Below are positions 1-5,334 of a stretch of DNA of 5,334 bases, in pieces (positions within the stretch are counted from its first letter, which is position 1; each line of letters opens with the position of its first letter). This stretch comes from CAYSLC01 sp964431545 (GTDB lineage Bacteria > Desulfobacterota > Desulfobacteria > Desulfobacterales > JAABSP01). Where the stretch lies: assembly GCA_964431545.1 (NCBI GenBank), contig CAYSLC010000309.1, positions 1-5,334 of the forward strand, in the 5' to 3' direction. The notes under the pieces are model-generated. The model was given only the letters and a program-made list of their open reading frames with translations, did not search any database and had not been told where the DNA came from. The position numbers and the translations under genes were made by a program.

Positions 1-1
1 G

Positions 2-85
2 CCGGGGGACTTCAGCCCCCTGGAAGGGGTCCGGAAAGCGGCGACCGGCTTCTCCCGCGACCGCCTTCTCCTTGACGGCGGTCCC
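2..85 (+). pseudogene. Possible 3' end of a gene entering from the left edge (unidentified)
   Basis: Reading from base 2, the frame gives PGDFSPLEGVRKAATGFSRD followed by RLLLDGG. Nearly every codon ends in G or C, which is how real genes in this window look. The frame has no stop near its apparent end; it stays open until 500-502, but after about position 85 it loses coding character and becomes arginine/serine-rich. A strong promoter sits at 72-100. I infer the tail of an upstream gene that has lost its natural stop at a rearrangement junction. I do not recognise the family. It could also be non-coding GC-rich sequence. Confidence 0.25.
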
Positions 86-100
86 CCATCCATGGATAAT
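72..100 (+). promoter_or_regulatory. Sigma70-type promoter with palindrome over the -10 box
   Basis: TTGACG at 72-77 (5 of 6 matches to the -35 consensus) and GATAAT at 95-100 (5 of 6 matches to the -10 consensus) are separated by exactly 17 nt. A perfect 10-bp palindrome, ATCCATGGAT at 88-97, overlaps the start of the -10 box and could be an operator. The expected transcript would start near 107 and run into the EAL remnant, then into the small gene at 472. Function is inferred from consensus only. Confidence 0.5.
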
Positions 101-167
101 GGGACCCACGCGGCCGAATTCGACATTCCGGCGGCGCAGTCAAACCGCAAAAGAACGGAATGGAGCA

Positions 168-384
168 GTGCCCGAGAAACCCTGTACCCGTTGCGAAATT
201 CTGCCCGAAGCGCTTCCGGAAAGCGAAAAGCTCCACATCTCTCCCCCCATCGAACCGACGCGCGGCGCCGTGGTATCCGCGGGCGGCGGAATGGCGGTGG
301 CCGAGGGACCGAGGCACGGACTACCTCCAGGGGTTCCTCTTCGCCCGTCCGGGGCTGCCGCCGCCGGTGCCGGTCTGTCCCTGA
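168..384 (+). pseudogene. Remnant of an EAL-domain (c-di-GMP phosphodiesterase-like) gene, internally deleted and frameshifted
   Basis: From a GTG at 168, preceded by GGAG, the frame reads MPEKPCTRCEILPEAL and on to HISPPIEP. This resembles the CxRCE-containing N-terminus that I recall in some EAL-domain proteins. The same frame later gives GGGMAVAEG (about 282-308), matching the 'vvAEGvE' motif of EAL domains. The frame one base over, 313-351, gives GTDYLQGFLFARP, the conserved C-terminal EAL signature (DyxQGflfxrP), and ends at TGA 382-384. An EAL domain needs about 240 residues and fewer than 75 remain, so the EAL motif itself and the metal-binding core are gone. The junction near 306-313 is flanked by two copies of ccgagg (301-306 and 309-314), consistent with slippage or a short-repeat deletion. 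The product cannot be a working phosphodiesterase. Identification rests on motif recognition, not a database hit; the C-terminal motif is the firmest part. Confidence 0.6.
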
Positions 385-420
385 GCGCTCGCGGAGGAAG
401 CCGTATGACATAAGGACGGT

Positions 421-462
421 CATCGATCAGAAAGCAGAGCGATCATCGATCAGAAAACAGAG
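421..462 (+). repeat. Two tandem 19-bp repeats upstream of a putative DNA-binding protein gene
   Basis: Copy 1 (421-439) is catcgatcagaaagcagag. Copy 2 (444-462) is the same except for one G-to-A change. The spacing is 23 bp, close to two helical turns, and each copy holds the palindrome ATCGAT. Copy 2 runs directly into the ribosome binding site AGGAGG (461-466) of the gene at 472. The position and phasing suggest paired operator sites for self-regulation by that gene's product, but a simple tandem duplication is possible. Confidence 0.6.
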
Positions 463-471
463 GAGGGAGGC

Positions 472-888
472 ATGTTCAATAGAAGAACTTTCGGAGACAT
501 GAGAAGGGCGGGGATGAGCGTCGGGGTCTCCCGATCGAAACTGGCGGCGGCCATGCTGGAAATCCTTCTGGAGCTTCCCATGGGCACCAAAAAGCTCAAG
601 GAGACGGTCGTCGCCCACATGGGTCTGATCGGCCAGATGTCGGCCACCCGGGACATCAACGAAGCCTGGAACACGGCAAAGAAAAAGGCGGTCAAAGAGG
701 CCCCCGAGAAGTTCCTCCTGAACCAGCGGGGGGTGCTCCTCTGGAACGACGGATCGACGAGGGTGCCGGACCGGAACATCTCGTCGGCCAACTTCAAGAG
801 GCTCAATGAGCTGGCGACCGCCGAAAACTGTACCGTGAACCAGCTCGTTTCAAAGCTGATCAAGGCTTATCAAAAGGAAAAACCGTGA
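472..888 (+). CDS. Small putative DNA-binding protein (winged-helix-like region plus ribbon-helix-helix-like C-terminus)
   Basis: This is an intact 138-residue gene whose ATG lies 5 nt after a strong AGGAGG. I do not recognise a named family. Residues 21-75 look all-helical with a helix-turn-helix-like pattern, followed by a short hairpin-like stretch (EKFLLNQRGVLLWND, 79-93) that could be a wing. Residues 101-135 (RNISSANFKRLNELATAENC then TVNQLVSKLIKAYQ) have the strand-helix-turn-helix rhythm of CopG/Arc ribbon-helix-helix proteins. The protein is lysine-rich, has no signal peptide or membrane segment, and should be cytoplasmic. Two phased direct repeats abut its ribosome binding site, which supports an autoregulated DNA-binding role. 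No partner toxin gene follows; the next gene is convergent and starts on the other strand. The domain calls are by eye and function is inferred. Confidence 0.75.
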   Translation: MFNRRTFGDMRRAGMSVGVSRSKLAAAMLEILLELPMGTKKLKETVVAHMGLIGQMSATRDINEAWNTAKKKAVKEAPEKFLLNQRGVLLWNDGSTRVPDRNISSANFKRLNELATAENCTVNQLVSKLIKAYQKEKP

Positions 889-937
889 TCCGCCGTTTAT
901 CGCGGTTGCGCCGGAGAATGGCTTCCGACCCGCCGGA

Positions 938-1477
938 TCATTGGAGCCCCTCGTTCAGTTCGTCGAGGGTATAGCGCCGTTCGGGATCGTAGATGCCCGC
1001 CGAGAGGGTGTACACCTTTCCGTCCGTCCCCCGGACAGCGATGGTGAAGGTGATCTTCCGTTCCGGCTTCCCGTTGACGGGGTTTTCGTACTGGTAGGCC
1101 ACCCACCTCCCCTGGGGCGTGGCCGCCTCGCAGACCATCTTCACGGGGTGGTCGCCCCCGGGTCCGGGCAGGTCCATGAGCCCCTCCATGCCGATGGTCT
1201 CCTTGGCGTAGGAGGTGGCCACCACCTCGGCGCGGCCCCCTTGGCACGTGATGACGAACACGTAGCACGCGCCCTTTCCCAACTGAAACTCCCCCTCGGG
1301 GTCGCCGATGGCCGGTTTCCAATCGGAAAACGGCAGGTTCCGGATCACCGTGGCCGCGTTGGTGACCAATTCATAGACCCGGTCGGGTTCGATGGGGCTT
1401 TGGGCCCTCGCCATGGATCCCAGGGACGCCGCGACCACCACCGCAAGGGCCGCCGTTATCATGCCTCGCATTGCCAT
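938..1477 (-). CDS. Secreted single-Cache (sCache) domain protein
   Basis: This is a 179-residue protein with an N-terminal signal peptide: hydrophobic residues 7-19, then a likely signal peptidase I site after MARA (residue 25). The mature part matches the single-Cache family that is common as stand-alone periplasmic proteins. It has a helical start (DRVYELVTNAATVI), a YVFVITCQGG strand-turn in place of the usual 'yvFvyd.dG', then WVAYQYENPVNGKPERKITF and ending with KVYTLSAGIYDP, all hallmark positions of the fold. A GTG at 1489 would extend it by four residues but lies inside the Shine-Dalgarno sequence GGAGGA (1487-1482). ATG 1477, 4 nt further on, is therefore preferred; ATG 1471 is also possible. 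It starts 24 nt after the chemoreceptor stop and is probably co-transcribed with it. It likely binds a small ligand in the periplasm and may present it to the receptor. Three cysteines in the mature domain are unusual. Family confidence is high; role is inferred. Confidence 0.88.
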   Translation of the reverse strand: MAMRGMITAALAVVVAASLGSMARAQSPIEPDRVYELVTNAATVIRNLPFSDWKPAIGDPEGEFQLGKGACYVFVITCQGGRAEVVATSYAKETIGMEGLMDLPGPGGDHPVKMVCEAATPQGRWVAYQYENPVNGKPERKITFTIAVRGTDGKVYTLSAGIYDPERRYTLDELNEGLQ

Positions 1478-1501
1478 CCAGTCCTCCACTCATTGCGTTG
1501 A

Positions 1502-3382
1502 TCAGATCGGTCGAGACGCATCCGAATCTTCGTCGTCCGGATGCTCCGGCCCGGCAAGGAGGCGTCGGGTCCTCCGGTTCCGGCTGCCGCCGACCGCCTT
1601 CTCCGGTTCGGGCCGGCCCGGTCCCTTCCCTTTGGATGTCCTCTTGCCGGACCTTCGTTTTCCACCCTCCACCAGCTTGACGAGACCGCCCACGTAGGCC
1701 CGCATCCGCCGGGCCTGTTCGCCGATCTCCACGGAGACGTTCGCCGAGGCCTCGGCCCCGGCGGTGTTCCGCTGGGTGACCTGGTCCATTTCGCCCACGG
1801 CCCGGTTGATCTGCTCGATCCCCTGGGCCAGTTCCTCGGAGGCCGCCGCGATTTCGTTGAGCAGCTCCCCCACCTTGGACGACCGGTTCGTAACCTCCGC
1901 AAAGGCGTCGTTTGTCCGCTGGACCTGCTCCAGGCCCGTTTGAACCTTCCGGCCGGTCTCCTCGATGAGGGCGGCGGTCTCCTTGGCCGCCGCCGTGGTC
2001 TTCAGGGCCAGATTACGGACCTCTTCCGCCACCACCGCGAAGCCGGCACCCACCTCCCCGGCCCTGGCCGCCTCCACGGCGGCGTTGAGGGCCAGGAGAT
2101 TGGTCTGGAAGGCGATGCCGTCGATGGTGGCGATGATGTCGGAGGTTTTGCCGCTCGCCCGCGACATGGCGTTCATGGCCTCCATGGCCGTCGCCATGGA
2201 TTCCGTGGCGGCCGCGATGGCGTGATTGGTCTGTCGCATGTGTTCGTCCGCCTTTTTGACGCTTTCGGCGTTCCCGTGGGTCATGGCGGACATCTGCTCC
2301 AGTGAGGAGGAGGTTTCCTGGATGGCGGCCGCCTGCTGGGAGGCTCCCTGGGCCAGGGAATGGCTGCTCCTTTCGAGTTCCCCGGAGGATGCCTCCAAGT
2401 TGTCGGCGTTCTCCGTGAGCCCCCTTGAGATTCGCTGAACGGGCGAGATGACGGAGCGGACCACGAGGAGCACCGCCCCGGCGATGGTCACGAGGACGGC
2501 GAAGGAGATGCCGATGGTCAGGGACCGGACCCCGCGGATCGAGGAGAGGATGTCGCTGGTGGCGGCCGATACGGCGATGGTCCACCCCGTATGGGGCAGC
2601 CGCTCCAGGGCGGCCATCTTCTGGACACCTTTATACTGATAGGTGAGGATCCCCCTTTGCCGGGCCAACATCCGGCGGCCGAAGTCGAACTCCGCGATGT
2701 TCCGTATCAGCACCTCCGCCGGGTCTGGATGGGATATGACCGTGCCCTTTTCGTCGTACATGAAGGCGTACCCGCTCTCTCCCACCTTGATGGAAGAGAC
2801 CGTATCCCCGTAGATGTTCGTCAAATCCACGGTGGCCGCCAGGGCGCCGACGATGCCCTTCTCGTCCCGGATCGGGTAGGAGATGGTGAGGCAGGGGGCA
2901 CCGGTGTCTGGGCTCCGGTGGACGGGGGAGATGTACTCGTCGCCCCCGAGGGGGACGCTCACGTGCGGGGCCTCCTTCAGGGATTCGCCGTTTCGGGGTT
3001 CGGGGCGGGAGGAGCAGACGACGTGGCCCCGGGCGTCCACCGCGTCGATCGATTCGTAGAAGCCGTATTTGGCCGAGAGTTTGGCCAGCTGCACATCGGC
3101 CTCCCGCCGTTTGGCCCGTGCGAAAAAGGTGTCCTGGACCGAGACGATGAACAGGTCGTTGACGCACAGCGTTTCCACATCCAGGCGGGTCCGGCGGATC
3201 CACTCGTCGATCTCGCGACCCGTGGTGCGGGCGCTCCGGATGATCCTTTCCTGGGTGGCGGTTTCAAGGGCCTTCCGGGCGCTCAGATAGGAGGCCCCCG
3301 CGGACATCCCCAGGCCCACAAGCAGCAGGGCCAGAACGGGTAGAAGGATTTTGAACCGGAGACTCATTTTGAAAGCGGTCAT
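1502..3382 (-). CDS. Methyl-accepting chemotaxis protein with dCache ligand-binding domain
   Basis: This is a 626-residue inner-membrane chemoreceptor. Membrane segment 1 spans about residues 12-32. A periplasmic double-Cache domain covers about 40-280, with a second Cache module at YAFMYDEKGTVISHPDP (205-221) and GWTIAVS near the end. Membrane segment 2 spans about 287-308, followed by a short HAMP-like connector starting at SPVQRIS. The cytoplasmic signalling hairpin carries methylation-type stretches (GASQQAAAIQETSSSLEQM, about 346-364, and ASEELAQGIEQINRAV before the C-terminus). Its highly conserved tip reads IDGIAFQTNLLALNAAVEAA and on to RAGEVG (420-445), the CheA/CheW contact site. 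The frame is open to a TTG at 3475, but ATG 3382 follows GAGGTG with 5 nt spacing and puts the first membrane segment at the normal place, so I start there. The C-terminus (about 570-626) is a basic then acidic, proline/glycine-rich tail without an NWETF-like CheR-docking pentapeptide. It is the first gene of an operon with the single-Cache protein. Confidence 0.95.
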   Translation of the reverse strand: MTAFKMSLRFKILLPVLALLLVGLGMSAGASYLSARKALETATQERIIRSARTTGREIDEWIRRTRLDVETLCVNDLFIVSVQDTFFARAKRREADVQLAKLSAKYGFYESIDAVDARGHVVCSSRPEPRNGESLKEAPHVSVPLGGDEYISPVHRSPDTGAPCLTISYPIRDEKGIVGALAATVDLTNIYGDTVSSIKVGESGYAFMYDEKGTVISHPDPAEVLIRNIAEFDFGRRMLARQRGILTYQYKGVQKMAALERLPHTGWTIAVSAATSDILSSIRGVRSLTIGISFAVLVTIAGAVLLVVRSVISPVQRISRGLTENADNLEASSGELERSSHSLAQGASQQAAAIQETSSSLEQMSAMTHGNAESVKKADEHMRQTNHAIAAATESMATAMEAMNAMSRASGKTSDIIATIDGIAFQTNLLALNAAVEAARAGEVGAGFAVVAEEVRNLALKTTAAAKETAALIEETGRKVQTGLEQVQRTNDAFAEVTNRSSKVGELLNEIAAASEELAQGIEQINRAVGEMDQVTQRNTAGAEASANVSVEIGEQARRMRAYVGGLVKLVEGGKRRSGKRTSKGKGPGRPEPEKAVGGSRNRRTRRLLAGPEHPDDEDSDASRPI

Positions 3383-3486
3383 CCCCACCTCGCCGTAGTC
3401 GAAGAATCGTTTCCGAAAAAGGGTCGAACGTCTAAAAAAGAGCAGGAATGTCGAAAACCGCGGTGGCAAATCCAAAAAGCCGCTAA

Positions 3487-3515
3487 TCGGTATCAGATCC
3501 TTGCGTCGATGTCAA
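3487..3515 (-). promoter_or_regulatory. Candidate promoter for the chemoreceptor operon
   Basis: On the minus strand a perfect TTGACA (3515-3510) is followed after 17 nt by TACCGA (3492-3487), preceded by TGA, giving an extended -10 (TGnTACCGA). The hexamer itself is a poor -10 match, so the call leans on the perfect -35 and the TGn. It lies about 105 nt upstream of the chosen start codon. A sigma28 or sigma54 promoter was looked for and not found. Confidence 0.35.
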
Positions 3516-3525
3516 ACAATATTGT
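3516..3525. promoter_or_regulatory. Palindrome in the divergent intergenic region
   Basis: ACAATATTGT is a perfect 10-bp palindrome in an A/T-rich patch. It directly abuts the -35 box of the leftward candidate promoter and lies 35 nt upstream of the rightward one. It could be an operator serving either direction. Ten bases is short and the flanks do not extend the symmetry, so this is tentative. Confidence 0.25.
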
Positions 3526-3560
3526 AAACTGGTGCGGTATGTGGTTGTGCTCAAAAACGC

Positions 3561-3589
3561 TTGACCTGACGGCCGATGGTCTGTAAATT
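3561..3589 (+). promoter_or_regulatory. Candidate promoter for the darTG module
   Basis: TTGACC at 3561-3566 (5 of 6 matches) and TAAATT at 3584-3589 (4 of 6 matches) are 17 nt apart. It is the best rightward promoter I can find before darT. A transcript from it would carry about 300 nt of leader, consisting of the restriction-gene remnant. Confidence 0.4.
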
Positions 3590-3610
3590 TCTAAAAGCAT
3601 TTACAATCTT

Positions 3611-3856
3611 TGGGGTGACATCGAATGGATATACGCGGACAAGGAAATTTCCAAGATCATTATCGAGTGCAAAAAGCCCAAGCGCAAGGACGGCATCAAA
3701 CAGCTCAAAAGCCCCATGTATGCCGAGGGAGCGCCGGTGGCTGTCAGGTCCAACGGCGCCGACAGCACCATCCTCTATCGCCCTCAACCCAATCAGTTCG
3801 ACAACACCCTTTGCGATATCCCAACCGCTAAGAGACGTGTGGAGCAACTTATTTAG
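3611..3856 (+). pseudogene. Fragment of a type I restriction HsdR_N-like domain
   Basis: The frame that includes GAC 3638 reads IYADKEISKIIIECKKPKRK, then DGIKQLKS, later GAPVAVRSNG and ILYRPQPNQFDNTLCDIPTA, ending at TAG 3854-3856. This is the middle-to-end of the HsdR_N (type I restriction enzyme N-terminal, PD-(D/E)xK nuclease-like) fold. IIIECKK is the catalytic ExK strand, and the following 'KxxDGxxQLKSYM.AxGAPxxVxSNG...LYRPxPxxFDNTLxDIP' pattern is typical. The frame opens after a stop at 3584-3586 with no usable start codon or ribosome binding site, and the sequence before IYADKE does not look like the family. Likely family Tyr and Trp positions are replaced (KSPM, VRSNG), suggesting decay. 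The parent was probably an hsdR gene or a methylase with a fused N-terminal domain. It ends 45 nt before darT, so the module sits at the edge of a broken restriction locus. Confidence 0.7.
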
Positions 3857-3901
3857 GAGGCGGCTTCTGAAGGGTGTCAGTGAGGAGGAAAGAAAACCGT
3901 A

Positions 3902-4552
3902 ATGCCAAGGCCCCGCCCAACCCCTATTTATCGCCTCTTGCATATCGATAACCTCGAGGTGATCCTGGACTGCGGCGGGATGCATGCGCCCAACCACCCC
4001 CCTGAATACGAATGCGACTATCGGGCGATTCACAACGTGGATATTCAAAAAATCCGCCGGCAACGCTCTATTCCATGCGGGCCGGGCGGTACGGTTCATG
4101 ATTATGTGGGCTTTTATTTCGGACCAAGATCTCCCATGCTGCTTCAACTGCACACGGGCAGGGTGGAAAATTACGATGAAGGCCAGGAACCTTTAATTTA
4201 TGCCGTTTCGACGATCGAGACCATCGCTCAGGCCGAACTTGGCTTCGTCTTTTCCGACGGTCACGGCATCGCCGCTTTCACGCATTGGTTCGACAACCTC
4301 AAAGATCTGGATAAGGTCGATTGGCATATGGCTTATACCGATTACTGGGCGGACACCGTGGATGACATGGACCGCCAGCGTCGAAAGCAGGCCGAATTTC
4401 TGGTGCATCGGTTCTGCCCGTGGTACGTAGTCAAGGGGATCGGCGTGTTGAATGATGCCGTCAAGGAAAGGGTCGAACGCATCTTGGTCCGAAAAAGCAT
4501 TTCAATGCCGGTGAAAGTGCGCCGAGAGTGGTATTATTCACCGAGAAGGTAA
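3902..4552 (+). CDS. darT: DarT-type toxin, DUF4433 ssDNA thymidine ADP-ribosyltransferase
   Basis: This 216-residue protein has the full length of DarT. The family transfers ADP-ribose from NAD+ onto thymidine bases in single-stranded DNA at short sequence motifs, blocking replication. Visible landmarks are the N-terminal PTPIYRLLHIDNLEVIL (family 'PtPiYhiTHidNL'), an arginine-rich stretch IQKIRRQRSIP (48-58), the hallmark DYVGFYFGPRSPMLLQLHTG (67-86), and RRKQAEFLVH (160-169), whose Glu165 is the expected catalytic glutamate. The overall form fits the DarT2 type described from Thermus aquaticus better than DarT1. The start ATG follows GAGGAGG (3882-3888) at a long 13-nt spacing, but the N-terminal family motif begins at once, so no other start fits. 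Codons end in A/T more often than in the chemoreceptor gene. The antitoxin gene follows after 6 nt. No key residue looks lost, so the toxin appears active. Confidence 0.93.
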   Translation: MPRPRPTPIYRLLHIDNLEVILDCGGMHAPNHPPEYECDYRAIHNVDIQKIRRQRSIPCGPGGTVHDYVGFYFGPRSPMLLQLHTGRVENYDEGQEPLIYAVSTIETIAQAELGFVFSDGHGIAAFTHWFDNLKDLDKVDWHMAYTDYWADTVDDMDRQRRKQAEFLVHRFCPWYVVKGIGVLNDAVKERVERILVRKSISMPVKVRREWYYSPRR

Positions 4553-4558
4553 GAGAAA

Positions 4559-5334
4559 ATGATCGAACCAACCCAAGGAAATATTCTCAAAGATGATGCG
4601 GAAGCCCTGGTCAACACGGTCAACTGCGTCGGGGTAATGGGCAAGGGGATCGCCTTGCAGTTCAAGAAAGCCTTTCCCGAAAATTTCAAGGCATACGAAG
4701 CCGCCTGCCGGCGGGAAGAGGTTAAACCCGGCCGCATGTTCGTGTTTGAAACCAGCCAGATGTTCAATCCGCGTTTTATCATCAACTTTCCCACGAAGCG
4801 ACACTGGCGCGGCAAAAGCCGCTATGAAGATATCGAAAGCGGCCTGGAGGCCCTGGTGCGGGAAGTGCGGCAACGACAAATCCGATCCATCGCCGTTCCC
4901 CCTTTGGGTTCCGGATTGGGCGGATTGCAGTGGAGCCGGGTCAAGGGCATGATCGAAGCGGCGTTTGCGGACATGCCGGATGTTCGGGTGAAGCTTTACA
5001 AACCCAAAGGCAGCCCGGATGCCAAGGACATGCCGGTGGGCGCCCCCAAACCGAAGATGACGCCGGCCCGGGCCCTGCTCATCAAGCTCATGAAGCAGTA
5101 TACGCGATTTGCATACCGTTTAACACTGCTGGAAATACAGAAACTCGCCTATTTTCTGCAGGAATCGGGGATGGAGCTGAAACTCCGGTATGTTAAGCAC
5201 TTCTATGGGCCTTATGCCCATAACCTCAACAAGGTGCTGGAAATTCTCGAAGGTCACCATATCCGGGGATACGGAGATACCCAAAAACCGGATGTGGAAA
5301 TCCACTTGCTTCCGGATGCCGATAAAGAAGCCGA
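4559..5334 (+). CDS. darG: DarG-type antitoxin, macrodomain DNA ADP-ribosylglycohydrolase (3' end outside window)
   Basis: Translated from ATG 4559 the frame stays open for 258 codons and leaves the window. Residues 1-150 are a macrodomain: QGNILKDDAEALVNTVNCVG then MGKGIALQFKKAFP (6-40), NFPTKRHWRG with Lys80 (76-85), and the phosphate-loop PPLGSGLGGLQW (114-125). In characterised DarG the corresponding lysine (Lys80 in Thermus aquaticus) is needed to remove ADP-ribose from thymidine, so this copy should be catalytically competent. After a proline/lysine linker (about 148-170), residues 173-250 form a helical region (LLEIQKLAYFLQESGMELKL, then FYGPYAHNLNKVLEILEGH), the DarG C-terminal domain that binds and neutralises DarT. 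GAGAAGG (4543-4549) inside the end of darT serves as ribosome binding site, so the two genes are translationally coupled. DarG is typically about 350 residues, so roughly a quarter is missing. Confidence 0.94.
   Translation, partial: MIEPTQGNILKDDAEALVNTVNCVGVMGKGIALQFKKAFPENFKAYEAACRREEVKPGRMFVFETSQMFNPRFIINFPTKRHWRGKSRYEDIESGLEALVREVRQRQIRSIAVPPLGSGLGGLQWSRVKGMIEAAFADMPDVRVKLYKPKGSPDAKDMPVGAPKPKMTPARALLIKLMKQYTRFAYRLTLLEIQKLAYFLQESGMELKLRYVKHFYGPYAHNLNKVLEILEGHHIRGYGDTQKPDVEIHLLPDADKEA

Noticed and set aside
4..36. Hairpin from alternating G and C runs at the left edge (ggggg / ccccc / gggg)
   Set aside because: Short stems without a T-tract inside a frame that looks coding; explained by GC-rich codons.
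92..502. 136-codon plus-strand open frame over the left region
   Set aside because: It is arginine/serine-rich after its start and crosses the EAL remnant in the wrong frame; it is open only because of high GC.
889..937. Terminator between the convergent small gene and the single-Cache gene
   Set aside because: The two cgccgga copies here are direct repeats, not inverted, and no stem with a T-run could be found.
941..1501. 186-codon plus-strand open frame opposite the single-Cache gene
   Set aside because: The minus-strand product has a signal peptide and Cache motifs; the plus frame has neither.
1541..2305. 254-codon plus-strand open frame over the chemoreceptor signalling domain
   Set aside because: Antisense shadow of a highly conserved coding region, rich in Gly/Leu/His with no recognisable fold.
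2591..3343. 250-codon open frame on the plus strand inside the chemoreceptor gene
   Set aside because: It mirrors the GC-rich codons of the receptor; the composition (Gly/Asp/Val/His-rich) is that of an antisense shadow.
3383..3475. N-terminal extension of the chemoreceptor from TTG 3475
   Set aside because: The extension is Phe/Arg-rich with no ribosome binding site, and ATG 3382 has a good one and places the membrane segment correctly.
3551..4153. 200-codon open frame on the minus strand across darT and its upstream region
   Set aside because: It is antisense to the DarT gene, whose family motifs are unmistakable, and shows no domain of its own.

Overview
The window is a GC-rich bacterial segment. 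The chemoreceptor type, the export of a single-Cache protein and an EAL-type remnant fit a motile environmental proteobacterium or a Desulfobacterota-like (deltaproteobacterial) lineage. No marker gene is present, so the taxonomy is a guess.

Left part (1-890, + strand). A short GC-rich reading frame enters from the left edge. It is followed by a good sigma70-type promoter (about 72-100) and then the scar of an EAL-domain (cyclic-di-GMP phosphodiesterase-like) gene. That scar keeps an N-terminal CxRCE-type segment, an 'AVAEG' segment and the C-terminal 'GTDYLQGFLFARP' segment, with the body of the domain missing and the frame broken near 306-313. Behind it lie two near-identical 19-bp repeats spaced 23 bp apart, then an intact small gene (472-888) with a probable winged-helix region and a ribbon-helix-helix-like C-terminus.

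Middle part (938-3475, - strand). A two-gene transcription unit encodes a dCache-type methyl-accepting chemotaxis protein and, 24 nt downstream, a secreted single-Cache protein. The two are likely to act together in periplasmic ligand sensing.

Right part (3480-5334, + strand). After a divergent promoter region comes a fragment of a type I restriction HsdR_N-like domain that has no start codon. A DarT-DarG toxin-antitoxin module follows. DarT is a DUF4433 single-stranded-DNA thymidine ADP-ribosyltransferase. DarG is a macrodomain antitoxin that runs off the right edge; it was pieced together by translating from its start at 4559. This part uses more A/T-ending codons than the chemotaxis genes, and with the restriction remnant it looks like the edge of an acquired defence island. 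Both outer parts of the window carry decayed genes.
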